Part shown: positions 9,058-18,806 of the stretch, piece by piece
How positions within the stretch are numbered: the first letter of the stretch is position 1
Layout: each line of letters starts with the position of its first letter
The notes under the pieces: generated by a model
Seen by the model: the letters and a program-made list of their open reading frames with translations, nothing else
Databases searched by the model: none
What the model was told of the DNA's origin: nothing
Source: Ignavibacteriales bacterium
GTDB lineage: Bacteria > Bacteroidota > Ignavibacteria > Ignavibacteriales > Ignavibacteriaceae
DNA: 64,000 nt
NCBI GenBank assembly: GCA_016707115.1
Contig: JADJIH010000021.1
Location: 1 to 64,000, forward strand
Direction: 5' to 3'
Translations under genes and position numbers: made by a program

Positions 9058-10818
9058 ATGGCTTATGATCTCTTAACAACATCGGGAATAAATTCATTAG
9101 TTAATTCATATATTAATACTGAATCACAAAAACGTCTTTCGCCCCTTGCAAATCGCAAAACAAAATATACAAGCATTTCAAACATCTATTCTGGTTTACT
9201 AAGCAAGGTAGATGCTTTAAAAAGTAAAATGTCTATTTTAAAAGCAACGGGAACTTCTTCTGCGTTTGCAGTAAAGAAAGCGACTTCAAGCAATACAACG
9301 GCAGTTACAGTTAGCGCCAGTACCGCAGCTCAAAAAGGAGCTTTTGCTTTACGTGTAAATCAGCTTGCGAAAAATGATTTAGTTGTTTCATTGGATAAAA
9401 ACTCTGCTGATCTTTCTTCCATCACAACACCTGGCACATATACTTTTGCGATTAAAGGCGGCGATGGTGAAGGTGGACAATTTACAAGTAATGTATCAGT
9501 TGTTTTAGAAGCTGATGATTTTACTGATGGAAATATATCTTTTGAAGATCTTTCTGTAATTGTTGCTAAAGCAATAAATGATGATAAAGCAGTCGTGGAA
9601 TCAAATTCTGTTTCCGGAAGTACACTGTCATCGGGTTCATTTACGTTTGATTTGAATGGAACAGAAACTACAATTAATTATTCAGCCGGAACATACGATG
9701 AGGTTATTGATAGTATAATTACACAGTTAGAAGACGTTTCTGGCTTAGCTGCTGAAAAGGTCGTTGATGGTACTAATGTTAGCCTTAAGTTAACAGTTAC
9801 AGATTCATCAAAATATATTTCTATAAGCGGTGATACCGGCACACTTGTATCTGAATTGGGTATATCTGTTGATCAGGAAAAAGGCGCTTCCGGAATTGTT
9901 TCGGCAACTTCTTTTTCTCCTTCAAACGGGTTATCTCAGATTTCATTAACCGCTAAAAACTCTGGGGCGGGGTTTAAGATTGATGAACTTTCGGATTTAT
10001 CGGGTGGAATGCTTGATCAGTTCGGATTAAATCTCGGCACAACTAGAACTGCTTTTATACAAAACGAAAGTGGTGCAGATACTGCTGGATATGTACACAA
10101 CACATCAATACTAAATTCAAAAATTGTATTCAATGGCTTAAATATTGAAAGAAATTCAAACAGCATTTCAGACCTTGTTTCAGGAGTTACATTAAGCCTA
10201 AAATCAGTTATGGCTGTTGATGATAACGATGTTACTGTTGATGTTGCCAATGATGTAGCAGCTGTTAAAGCCAAAATAGACGAATTTATTACTTCGTTTA
10301 ATGATGTTTACAATTATATCAAAACTAATACTTCATCGAGTGATGGAGTAAGAGGCGTACTTTTGGGAGATGCTTCCGGTAGTTCACTTTTAAGTTTATT
10401 AAGTTCAACTGCGTATTCCCCAATTAGCGGCCTTGGTTCCGGCACAATTAATTCTCTAACAGAAATGGGAATTACTTTTAACAGCAATACGGGACTTTCA
10501 ATTACAGATTCGTCTCAGTTGACAAATGCACTTGAAAATAATATTGAAGAGGTTGAACAAACATTTAATTCTGATTCCGGCATAGCTGCGAATCTTTACA
10601 ATAAATTATTACCATACACTGGTTATAACGGTTATCTAACAGCCAGGAAAAATACAATTGATGGCAATATTAAATCGACGAGTGATTCTATAACCAAAAT
10701 TCAAACTAAGATTGAAAAAGATTCCGAAGTATTAAGAAACAGATATATACAATTACAAAGTCAACTTAGCACATTATTGAATTCAACAGGTTCATTCGGC
10801 AGTGATCTTTTCTCGTAA
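9058..10818 (+). CDS. fliD: flagellar filament capping protein FliD (HAP2)
   Basis: A 586-residue protein with the FliD N-terminal domain (DLLTTSGINSLVNSYINTE, then YTSISNIYSGLLSKVDALK) and C-terminal domain (LTEMGITFNSNTGLSI, ending in a heptad-rich helix around residues 545-570). The central part is Ser/Thr/Asp/Gly-rich, typical of the exposed D2/D3 domains. FliD forms the cap at the filament tip under which flagellin subunits fold. Only eight bases separate it from fliS and two from the next ATG, so the genes are co-transcribed. Length is within the usual 450-670 range. Confidence 0.92.
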   Translation: MAYDLLTTSGINSLVNSYINTESQKRLSPLANRKTKYTSISNIYSGLLSKVDALKSKMSILKATGTSSAFAVKKATSSNTTAVTVSASTAAQKGAFALRVNQLAKNDLVVSLDKNSADLSSITTPGTYTFAIKGGDGEGGQFTSNVSVVLEADDFTDGNISFEDLSVIVAKAINDDKAVVESNSVSGSTLSSGSFTFDLNGTETTINYSAGTYDEVIDSIITQLEDVSGLAAEKVVDGTNVSLKLTVTDSSKYISISGDTGTLVSELGISVDQEKGASGIVSATSFSPSNGLSQISLTAKNSGAGFKIDELSDLSGGMLDQFGLNLGTTRTAFIQNESGADTAGYVHNTSILNSKIVFNGLNIERNSNSISDLVSGVTLSLKSVMAVDDNDVTVDVANDVAAVKAKIDEFITSFNDVYNYIKTNTSSSDGVRGVLLGDASGSSLLSLLSSTAYSPISGLGSGTINSLTEMGITFNSNTGLSITDSSQLTNALENNIEEVEQTFNSDSGIAANLYNKLLPYTGYNGYLTARKNTIDGNIKSTSDSITKIQTKIEKDSEVLRNRYIQLQSQLSTLLNSTGSFGSDLFS

Positions 10819-10820
10819 AA

Positions 10821-11157
10821 ATGATGCAGACAAATCAACAAATATCGTCCAAGGCCGTAAAGATTGAAAATCTTCTGGATGAAGTATATAAAGATCTTGC
10901 AGAGTTGAACGGAAGAAAATTTTAATCAAAAATTTATTTCAGCAAAATTAAAAATGCAGAAAGCTATGGAGATAAAGTCCCAAAACAGCTCAAAATTAGG
11001 CTTTTTTACACCATCTAAAAAAATTGTTCAAATGGCTAAACTTATTTCTGAAAAGTACGATAATGTAACTAAAGATTGGGCAAATAAGCTCAAGCTGGTT
11101 CAGAAGGAAATAGAATTATCGCAGAACCAGAAAAAAATGACAATCTACAACAGGTAA
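10821..11157 (+). CDS. small helical protein between fliD and flgM, possible FliT/FlgN-like export chaperone, one frameshift
   Basis: The reading starts MMQTNQQISSKAVKIENLLDEV two bases after the fliD stop and ends at a TAA at 10923-10925. A one-base shift in the purine run at 10911-10918 joins it to ENFNQKFISAKLKMQKAMEI and on to the stop at 11157, giving about 112 residues. The ATG at 10954 is inside this reading and is probably not a true start. The product is charged and helical, and its position after fliD suits a FliT- or FlgN-type chaperone. No diagnostic motif supports that, so it remains a positional guess. Confidence 0.5.
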
Positions 11158-11161
11158 GGTT

Positions 11162-11410
11162 ATGGAAATAAGAAACGTATTATCATCAGTTTACAAAAAT
11201 GATGACCCGATTAAAAAATCATCAGGTAAAAGCCCTGATGTAACTAAAAAAGATAAAATTGAAATTTCAAAACAAGCAATAGCTATGCAGAACACGGGAG
11301 AAACAAAAAACTTAGCAGAGATTCAAAAGAAGATTGACAGCGGTTTTTATAATTCCGATGAAGTGCTTAGCAAAGTTGCAGATTCTATTTTGAAAGAGAT
11401 CGGTAAGTAA
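11162..11410 (+). CDS. flgM: anti-sigma-28 factor FlgM
   Basis: An 82-residue protein with a disordered Ser/Lys-rich N-terminus and a FlgM C-terminal half: KDKIEISKQAIAMQ (equivalent to the D-x-V-x-I/L-S motif) followed by IQKKIDSGFYNSDEVLSKVADSIL (equivalent to the I-x-x-G-x-Y motif and the last helix). FlgM holds sigma-28 inactive until the hook is finished, then is exported so that late genes turn on. Co-location with several sigma-28-type promoters supports the call. AAGG lies just before the ATG. Confidence 0.85.
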   Translation: MEIRNVLSSVYKNDDPIKKSSGKSPDVTKKDKIEISKQAIAMQNTGETKNLAEIQKKIDSGFYNSDEVLSKVADSILKEIGK

Positions 11411-11434
11411 CTATTACATTGCCGATCTTTTAAT
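11394..11434 (+). terminator. rho-independent terminator overlapping the flgM stop
   Basis: AAGAGATCGG (11394-11403) pairs with CCGATCTTTT (11422-11431) with one G-U pair and an 18-base loop, followed by AATTT. The 5' arm includes the end of flgM. It would end the fliS-fliD-flgM transcript. Confidence 0.6.
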
Positions 11435-11521
11435 TTCCTTCCTCATTACTTCTTTTATTTGATTTAATATTTTATATTTAGACAAATAATTTTCGTTTAT
11501 CAATTTCAGCTCGCGGATTAG

Positions 11522-12229
11522 ATGAGCAACACAGACATACTTAATAACAAACTTCAATTGCTTGGTAAACTTTCCGCAAGCCTTGTCCACGAAATTAGAA
11601 ACCCACTCTTTGCACTAAAACTTAATTTAGATTATCTCTCTACAATGCGATCTCAGGTTTCTGATGATGCAGCAGAGAGTATACAATCCTGTTCTGAAGC
11701 AACAGACAGAATGATGTTTTTAATTCAGAACTTTTCAGACTTTTCTAAAAAGCATAATCTTGAAACTGAATTATGTTCTATTAATGATGTTACACAGATA
11801 GCAGTAAATATTATGCAAAGTAATGCTTGCAGAATAAATATGTATATTGAAACTGAACTGGAACCAAATCTTCCATCGATATATTTTCAAAAAGATAAAC
11901 TACTGCAGGTATTTTTAAATCTTATCACTAATGCTATTGAAGCAGAGAATACAAGAAACACTATTTTTGTAAGATCTTATATGGATGATAACGATGATAG
12001 TAAATTCATTTACTGGGAGGTTGAAGACAATGGAATTGGCATAAAGGATGAACATAAAGAAAAAATATTTGAAGATTTTTATACAAGTAAAAAACAGGGA
12101 ACGGGACTGGGTCTTAGCGTTTGTAAAAAACTATTAAATGAATTTGACGCAGATGTTGACTTTAAAAGTACATACGGACAGGGATCCAAGTTCTTTATTA
12201 AATTTAACTTAAACAGTAAACAACTATGA
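11522..12229 (+). CDS. NtrB-type sensor histidine kinase, cytosolic
   Basis: A 235-residue kinase core with no membrane segment or sensory domain. The HisKA box is LVHEIRNP with His23, then the ATP-binding N box LINLITNAIEA-like segment, G1 EDNGIGI and G2 GTGLGLSV. It overlaps the next gene by four bases (ATGA), which encodes a sigma-54 activator, so the two form a pair. Its small size and place next to flagellar genes recall FlgS of Helicobacter/Campylobacter or FleS. A direct cytosolic signal such as export-apparatus state is possible, but this is an inference. Confidence 0.88.
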   Translation: MSNTDILNNKLQLLGKLSASLVHEIRNPLFALKLNLDYLSTMRSQVSDDAAESIQSCSEATDRMMFLIQNFSDFSKKHNLETELCSINDVTQIAVNIMQSNACRINMYIETELEPNLPSIYFQKDKLLQVFLNLITNAIEAENTRNTIFVRSYMDDNDDSKFIYWEVEDNGIGIKDEHKEKIFEDFYTSKKQGTGLGLSVCKKLLNEFDADVDFKSTYGQGSKFFIKFNLNSKQL

Positions 12230-13626
12230 GTAACAGAATTCTTATTATTGATGATGATGAACTTGTTTGCAGAACACTTCACCGCGTTTTAGTAAAGTTT
12301 GAATACGAAGTTGAGTATTGTCTTGATGGTGAAGCAGCAGTTGAAAAAGTTAGATCTTATGAACCCGATCTTATATTACTGGATATTTATCTTACAACGG
12401 TTAACGGCTTAGATCTGCTTAAAGATTTCCAGAAAAACTTTTTTGGGATACCTGTTATAATGATTACAGGCTACAGCGATGTTAACATCGCAGTTAAAGC
12501 TATGAAACTTGGTGCTTACGATTTTCTTCTAAAACCTGTTGATATTGATCAGTTAAGATTGATTGTAGAAAAAGCTTTTTCAAATATTAATCTTAAAGCT
12601 GAAGTGGACAAACTGCAGGCAATGGTTAAAGATGATATTCTTACTAAAGACTTTTTTGGCAAAAGCAGCAAGATCAAAAAAATACTTTCTGCTGTTGAAA
12701 AATTAGCCAAGAGTATGGATACCACTATACTTATTGATGGTGAAAGTGGTACTGGCAAAGAAATGATTGCTAAATTCATTCATCAGAACAGCCCGCGAGC
12801 AAATGGCCCCTTTATTCAAATTAACGTTTCAGCTATACCGAGAGAGCTTGCTGAGAGTGAATTGTTTGGACATGAAAAAGGCGCGTTTACAGGTGCTCAG
12901 CAAAAAACTAAATTAGGAAAGTTTGAACTTGCATCCGGCGGAACAATTTTATTAGATGAAATTGGAGAACTTTCGCAGGACCTGCAGGTTAAACTGCTTC
13001 GTGTATTACAGGAAAAGAAATTTTATCGTGTTGGCGGCGAAAGAGAAATAAATGTTGATGTACGAGTACTCGCCGCAACGAATAAGAATCTGGAAGATGA
13101 AGTTAAAAAGGGGAATTTTCGTGAAGACCTTTTTTACAGATTAAATGTTGGCAACATAAATATTCCACCTTTAAGGGAGCGAAAAGAAGATATCCCGGTT
13201 CTTGCGTACGCATTTCTGAATGAGTTTGCACAAAAGTTTGACAAAAAAATCAAGCGAATTGAACCTTCTGCATTAGAACTGCTTCAGGATTATTATTGGA
13301 AAGGGAATATCCGCGAACTTAGGAATATTATGGAACGAGTTACTCTTTTATTGGAAGAGGATGAACTTAAAGACAGACACTTTCAATTTTTAATTCCGCA
13401 AGGACAAACTACTGCAAAACAAGGCGATGAATTTGTACTAAAAGTTCCATCAAAAGGAATTAAGATTGAGCTTGTTTTAAGAAAACTTATTGAAGACACT
13501 TTGAGAATAACTAATGGTAACCAGGTTAAAGCAGCAGAAGTTCTTGGACTTTCCAGATCGAAACTTCGTTACAGAATGGAACAACTTGGTATTGAAGTTA
13601 CAAGAAAAGTTGGACCAACAAATTAA
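12226..13626 (+). CDS. NtrC-family sigma-54-dependent response regulator
   Basis: Three domains in 466 residues: a receiver with the acidic pocket IIDDDE and phospho-acceptor Asp53 (LILLDIY); an AAA+ domain with Walker A GESGTGKE (about 170), the sigma-54-contacting GAFTGA loop (219-224), Walker B GGTILLDEIGEL and an arginine-finger region REDLFYRLNV; and a Fis-type helix-turn-helix at the C-terminus (NQVKAAEVLGLSRSKLRYRM). It activates sigma-54 promoters when phosphorylated by its neighbour kinase. Adjacent to flgM, it is a candidate FlgR/FleR-like regulator of middle flagellar genes. An AtoC-like role is the main alternative. Confidence 0.9.
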   Translation: MSNRILIIDDDELVCRTLHRVLVKFEYEVEYCLDGEAAVEKVRSYEPDLILLDIYLTTVNGLDLLKDFQKNFFGIPVIMITGYSDVNIAVKAMKLGAYDFLLKPVDIDQLRLIVEKAFSNINLKAEVDKLQAMVKDDILTKDFFGKSSKIKKILSAVEKLAKSMDTTILIDGESGTGKEMIAKFIHQNSPRANGPFIQINVSAIPRELAESELFGHEKGAFTGAQQKTKLGKFELASGGTILLDEIGELSQDLQVKLLRVLQEKKFYRVGGEREINVDVRVLAATNKNLEDEVKKGNFREDLFYRLNVGNINIPPLRERKEDIPVLAYAFLNEFAQKFDKKIKRIEPSALELLQDYYWKGNIRELRNIMERVTLLLEEDELKDRHFQFLIPQGQTTAKQGDEFVLKVPSKGIKIELVLRKLIEDTLRITNGNQVKAAEVLGLSRSKLRYRMEQLGIEVTRKVGPTN

Positions 13627-13833
13627 ATCCTGTTTAATTTTGTCTATTTGCGGATATGATTACACTACTGGAATACTAATCTGAATCTATCCCGGGGGAG
13701 TGGACATCACCTAAAAACAACATTTGAATGAATTTTTATTCATTTAAAAATATTTTCAATTTCAAACTCTATAATTATTTCGATTATTTAATTTTGAATT
13801 CAATATCTTTACATAAGATTAAATGAGTTTATT

Positions 13834-16800
13834 TTGATCGTAGTTGAATTAATATATAATCTTTCAATACTGGTTGTATTAAGTGTACTGTCAGGTTTTA
13901 TTGATGCAAGATTTACACGAAAAGAAACTAAAGGAAAAATTCTGCAAGGGATTCTCTTTGGTCTTACAGCAATTATTGGAATGATGAATCCTTATGTTTT
14001 AACTGAGGGAATTATCTTTGACGGAAGATCAATTGTTATAAGTTTGTGTGCTTTGTTTTTTGGGCCTATTTCAGGATTAATAACTTCGGCATTAGCAATA
14101 ATTTACAGATTCTATCTTGGTGGTTCCGGGATTTTAATGGGTATACTTGTTGTTCTTTCATCTTTTCTTATTGGAACTTATTTTCATCACATTAATCTCA
14201 AATCAAATAAAAAAATAACCTATTTTAATTTATATTTATTTGGTTTAGTTGTTCATATCGCCATGCTGCTTTTTGTACTTACGCTTCCAACAAAAAATAT
14301 AATTGATACATATAAAATAATAACCATTACAGTTCTCGGAATTTTTCCTGTTATAAGCTTTTTAATAGGAAAAACTCTTCTCTCAACAGTAAATAACAAT
14401 ACATATATAAAAGAACTAAAAGAAAGTGAAACCCGTTACAGTCGTATTGTTAGTGCTGCTAATGAAGGCATCTGGGTTCTAGATGAAAATGAAAAAACAA
14501 ATTTTGTAAATGCTAGATTGTCTGAAATATTAGGATATACATCAGATGAAATGATAGGGCTGCCAATGTCATTTTTTGTACATCCTGATGATTTGACTGA
14601 TCATAATCAACAAATGATTGACAGAGAGAATGGTAACAAGGGGTATTATGATCGTCGTTTTCTTAAAAAAGATAAAAGTGTTATCTGGATGACTGTATCA
14701 GCTGTTCCGATGACAGATGATTCAGGAAAATATTCCGGATCATTTGGTATGCTGACTGATATTTCAATACAAAAGATCAGAGAAGAAGAACAACATAAAA
14801 TTGAGAACCTCCTTCTGGAAACTCAGAAACTTGCAAAAGTTGGTGGATGGGAATGGAATGTTGATGAAAATAAAATGTACTGGACTGACGAGTGCTATCG
14901 AATTCACGATCTTGAAAGAGATGAAATCAAAACTTCCTCGACTGATCTCATTCTAAAAAGTTTAAATTGTTATTCTGAAAAAGACAGGCCGACTATTAGG
15001 GAAGCTTTTGAGAATTGTTTGAATAATGGTGTTCCGTATGATTTTGAGTTTCCATTTACAACCTTTAAAGACCGATCTATTTGGATTAGAACTGTTGCAC
15101 AGCCGGTTATTAAAGATGGAAAAGTGGTTAAGGTGATAGGACATATAGTTGATATTACTGATCAAAAGATTTCCGAACAGACTTTGAAAACAAGTGAAGA
15201 AAGGTGGCAGTTTGCTCTTGAAGGAAGTAATGACGGAGTTTGGGATTGGGACATGAATACTAACCAGGTTTATTTTTCCAGTCGATGGAAAGAAATGTTA
15301 GGATTTAGCGATAACGAAATATTGAATGAAATAGGAGAATGGGAAAAAAGAGTTCATCCGGATGATTTAGAATATGTGGAGGAAGAATTACAAAAACATT
15401 TAATGGGAGAAATTCCTATTTACAATTCGGAACATAGAGTTCTGTGTAAGGATGGATCCTATAAGTGGATTTTAGATCATGGTAAAGTATTGGTTAGAAA
15501 TTCAGATGGATCACCGGCACGGATGGTTGGAACTCACAAAGATATTACAAAGCGTAAGCGTAATGAAGATATTATAAAAAGAAGCGAACACCTTCTAAAA
15601 CTTTTTATCGAAAATTCACCTGCCGCTATTGCGATGTTTGATCGGGAAATGAAATACATTATTGCAAGTAAACGTTTCATTCAGGACTATGACATAAAAC
15701 TTGAGAACATTATTGGAATTTCTCACTATGAAGTTTTCCCGGAAATTCCTGAACGATGGAAAAAAATCCATCAACATTGTTTAGACGGAGCGATAGAAAA
15801 ATGCGCAGAAGATACATTTGCACGAAGTAATGGAAAAACAGATTGGGTAAAATGGGAAATACAACCTTGGTACGAGAAGGATAGTAAAATAGGAGGGCTC
15901 ATATTTTTCTCAGAGGTGATTACTGATCGCAAGAATGCTGAAGAAAAGATAAAGCAAAAAGATCTTGAGTTTAGAAAACTTTCATCAAATGTTTCCGATA
16001 TGATTTTTCAATTTACCAGAAGGCCTGACGGGACATACTTTGTACCAATTGCATCAGAAGGTATTAAGAATATTTTTGGTTGTTCACCTGAAGATGTACT
16101 TGAGGACTTTACTCCAATCGTAAAAGTAATCTTGTCTGAAGACATTGATAGAGTAATTGAAGATATTGAATATTCAGCAAAACATTTGACTTTGTTCACG
16201 AGTGAGTTTAGAGTACAAATTTCCGGAAAGCCAATCCATTGGGTTTATGCCAGATCAACACCGGAAAGATTGGAAGATGGGAGTATAACATGGTATGGTT
16301 TTAATGCGGACGTTACCGAGCGTAAACAAGCAGAGCAAGAAATAATTGAAAATAGAGAAAAGTTTAAACAACTCTTTACAAGTTTACACGATGGGTTTGC
16401 ATTGCACGAAATTATTCTGGATAAAAATGGTACACCTATAGATTATAGATTTTTGGAAGCGAATCCAGCATTTGAAAATATGACCGGATTGAAAGTAAGT
16501 GAAATTATTGGGAAAACGATTAGAGAAATAATTCCAAGTATAGAAAATTATTGGATTGAGATTTATGGTAAAGTAGCATTAACAGGAAAACCAATTAAAT
16601 TTGAAAATTATGTTCATCAGTTGAAGAAACATTATCGAATTCATGCATATTCTCCTTCCAAAAATAAGTTCGCATGTATAACGGAAGATATTACTGAAGC
16701 CAAAAAATCTGAAACTAAAATAAATCAATTGTCACTTGCAGTTGAGCAAAGCCCGGCAACAGTTATAATAACCGATACAAAAGGTTTAATTGAATATGTT

Positions 16801-17919
16801 AACCCAAAGTTTACTGAACTAACGCAATATACGTTTGAAGAAGCAATAGGTAAAAGTCCTGCAATATTAAAGAGTGGCCATACAACGCAGGCTGAGTACA
16901 AAAAAATGTGGCAAACTATTATGGCTGGAAATGAGTGGAGCGGGTTATTTCATAATAAGAAGAAAGATGGCCAGACTTTCTGGGAATCTGCAAAAATAAG
17001 TCCACTTAGAAATTCTACCGGAGAGATTACTCACTTTGTTGCTATAAAAGAGGATATTACAGAAAGAGTTGAAATAGAGAAAGAACTCGAAGAATATCGA
17101 CATAGCCTAGAACTGATAGTGGCGAGAAGAACCGAAGAAATTGAAAGAATTAATAAAGAGTTAACGTCTGAAATTGAAAAGAAAAAAATGACGGAGATTT
17201 TGTTGCATCAATCTTTAGAAAAAGAAAAAGAACTTAATCAACTTAAGAGCAGGTTTATTTCTATTGCATCGCACGAATTTAGAACTCCACTTACAAGCAT
17301 TTTATCCTCGGCAGAATTAATACAGCGTTATGGAAAAAAATGGGAAGAAGAAAAGTATCAGGAGCATTTGAATAGAATCACAAATTCTGTGGATTATTTA
17401 ACAGAACTTATGGATGATGTACTTACCGTCAGTCGAATTGAATCAGGTAAAATCCAGTTGAATCCAAGCAGAATAAATTTATTTGAAATTTGTAATAGAG
17501 TTGTGGAAGATTTTAAATCAAAAAAAGATCCAAATCATCAATTAGATTTTAAGTATGATATAAAAGAAAAAGAATTTTATCTTGATCAAAAACAGATACA
17601 AATTATTCTTCACAATCTTTTATCAAATGCAATTAAATATTCCCCGGATGGCGGCAATATTGGATTATCTATTGAATTACATAAACAACAGCTTCAAATT
17701 TCTTTAACTGATGAGGGACTTGGTATTCCGGATGAAGATATACCACATCTGTATGAACCATTTCACAGATCTTTAAATACTGAAAACATTCAGGGGACAG
17801 GGTTGGGTTTATCGATTGTTAAAAACGCAGTAGATTTGCATGGCGGAACCATTGACGTAAGTTCAAAATTGGGTGAGGGAACTAAATTTTTTATAACTAT
17901 ACCGGTGAGTAATCCGTGA
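13834..17919 (+). CDS. LytS-type membrane sensor histidine kinase with seven PAS domains
   Basis: The N-terminal 190 residues are a 5TMR-LYT-like membrane domain (SGFIDAR, then NPYVLTEGIIFDGRSIVI and a FFGPISGLIT segment). Seven PAS domains follow at about 205-315, 330-445, 455-575, 585-700, 712-835, 845-960 and 970-1085. A coiled coil leads into HisKA (IASHEFRTPLT, His1147) and the ATPase domain (LLSNAIKYSPDGG, DEGLGIP, GTGLGLSIV). There is no receiver. It starts at TTG and overlaps the LytTR regulator gene by four bases, so these form a two-component pair. Such 5TMR domains in known LytS proteins respond to membrane or metabolite cues; the signal here is unknown. Confidence 0.85.
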   Translation: MIVVELIYNLSILVVLSVLSGFIDARFTRKETKGKILQGILFGLTAIIGMMNPYVLTEGIIFDGRSIVISLCALFFGPISGLITSALAIIYRFYLGGSGILMGILVVLSSFLIGTYFHHINLKSNKKITYFNLYLFGLVVHIAMLLFVLTLPTKNIIDTYKIITITVLGIFPVISFLIGKTLLSTVNNNTYIKELKESETRYSRIVSAANEGIWVLDENEKTNFVNARLSEILGYTSDEMIGLPMSFFVHPDDLTDHNQQMIDRENGNKGYYDRRFLKKDKSVIWMTVSAVPMTDDSGKYSGSFGMLTDISIQKIREEEQHKIENLLLETQKLAKVGGWEWNVDENKMYWTDECYRIHDLERDEIKTSSTDLILKSLNCYSEKDRPTIREAFENCLNNGVPYDFEFPFTTFKDRSIWIRTVAQPVIKDGKVVKVIGHIVDITDQKISEQTLKTSEERWQFALEGSNDGVWDWDMNTNQVYFSSRWKEMLGFSDNEILNEIGEWEKRVHPDDLEYVEEELQKHLMGEIPIYNSEHRVLCKDGSYKWILDHGKVLVRNSDGSPARMVGTHKDITKRKRNEDIIKRSEHLLKLFIENSPAAIAMFDREMKYIIASKRFIQDYDIKLENIIGISHYEVFPEIPERWKKIHQHCLDGAIEKCAEDTFARSNGKTDWVKWEIQPWYEKDSKIGGLIFFSEVITDRKNAEEKIKQKDLEFRKLSSNVSDMIFQFTRRPDGTYFVPIASEGIKNIFGCSPEDVLEDFTPIVKVILSEDIDRVIEDIEYSAKHLTLFTSEFRVQISGKPIHWVYARSTPERLEDGSITWYGFNADVTERKQAEQEIIENREKFKQLFTSLHDGFALHEIILDKNGTPIDYRFLEANPAFENMTGLKVSEIIGKTIREIIPSIENYWIEIYGKVALTGKPIKFENYVHQLKKHYRIHAYSPSKNKFACITEDITEAKKSETKINQLSLAVEQSPATVIITDTKGLIEYVNPKFTELTQYTFEEAIGKSPAILKSGHTTQAEYKKMWQTIMAGNEWSGLFHNKKKDGQTFWESAKISPLRNSTGEITHFVAIKEDITERVEIEKELEEYRHSLELIVARRTEEIERINKELTSEIEKKKMTEILLHQSLEKEKELNQLKSRFISIASHEFRTPLTSILSSAELIQRYGKKWEEEKYQEHLNRITNSVDYLTELMDDVLTVSRIESGKIQLNPSRINLFEICNRVVEDFKSKKDPNHQLDFKYDIKEKEFYLDQKQIQIILHNLLSNAIKYSPDGGNIGLSIELHKQQLQISLTDEGLGIPDEDIPHLYEPFHRSLNTENIQGTGLGLSIVKNAVDLHGGTIDVSSKLGEGTKFFITIPVSNP

Positions 17920-18674
17920 AGAAAATATTAGTTATAGAGGACGATAAAAACGTTCGTGAAAATATTAAGACGTTACTAAGTGAGGAAGGATTTATTGTTT
18001 ATTCAGCCTCAGCAGGTGATGAAGGAATAATCATTGCCAAAAACGAAATACCCGATTTAATAGTGTGCGATATAATGATGCATGGTAAAGATGGATATGC
18101 CGTATTAAAAGAATTGTCAAAAAACTCTTTTACTAAATCTATTCCATTTATCTTTTTAACTGCTAAAGTGGAAAGATCAGATTTAAGACTTGGTATGGAA
18201 TTAGGCGCTGATGATTATCTATTTAAACCGTTTAAGTCTGAAGAATTACTTAAATCAATTGAATCACGATTGAGAAGGGTTGACGTATTTAAAGCTGAAT
18301 TATCTTCTCCTAAGGAAAAATCACATACAGATACATACACAACAGATGATAAAATTCTTATTAATGTTAACAGCAAACCTCAAATGATCAAGGTTATTGA
18401 GATATTATTTATAACAGCAGAAAATCAATATACATCTTTAAACCTGCTTGGCGGAAAATCCTATCTGATAAGAAAATCTATTTCTTACTGGGAAAAGATA
18501 CTGCCTGAAAAATCTTTTCTCAGAATTCATCGTTCTACTATTATAAATATGGAATACTTATTAAAGATTGAAAAGTACTACAACTCCAGTTTTTTGCTCC
18601 GATTAAAGAATGTTTCAGAACCATTTATTATTAGTAAAAGGTATGCAACAAAGCTCAGGACCAAGATGATCTAA
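17916..18674 (+). CDS. LytTR-family response regulator
   Basis: A 252-residue protein: a receiver (IEDD, Asp52 in LIVCDIMM, FLTAK with the conserved Thr and Lys, LFKPF) joined by a 30-residue linker to a LytTR DNA-binding domain (ENQYTSLNL, SFLRIHRSTIINMEYL). LytTR domains bind paired imperfect repeats with beta strands. The GTG start sits inside the TGA stop of the upstream kinase gene (GTGA), indicating coupled translation. LytS-type kinase plus LytTR regulator is a classic pairing. Its target genes are not evident; the adjoining chemoreceptor cluster is a candidate. Confidence 0.9.
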   Translation: MKKILVIEDDKNVRENIKTLLSEEGFIVYSASAGDEGIIIAKNEIPDLIVCDIMMHGKDGYAVLKELSKNSFTKSIPFIFLTAKVERSDLRLGMELGADDYLFKPFKSEELLKSIESRLRRVDVFKAELSSPKEKSHTDTYTTDDKILINVNSKPQMIKVIEILFITAENQYTSLNLLGGKSYLIRKSISYWEKILPEKSFLRIHRSTIINMEYLLKIEKYYNSSFLLRLKNVSEPFIISKRYATKLRTKMI

Positions 18675-18806
18675 TATCATTTTATAAAATTTAAATTTTT
18701 TAACTCTTCTTATCTTCCATTCGCAACACGTTTAGGTCATTTACAACAATTTAGCTAACTAATAGTCTCTCACCTTCGAATATTGAGTATAAAAAAGGTG
18801 AAATCT

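Noticed and set aside
13760..13786. Possible sigma-28 site upstream of the LytS-type kinase (TTCGATTA at 13779)
   Set aside because: The -10 fits, but at 15 bases spacing the -35 reads TTTC, and no good alternative exists within one base of that spacing.
13627..13833. Intergenic region with CCCGGGGGAG checked for a small RNA or riboswitch
   Set aside because: Only a short GC-rich word was found, without a stable paired partner or conserved aptamer pattern.
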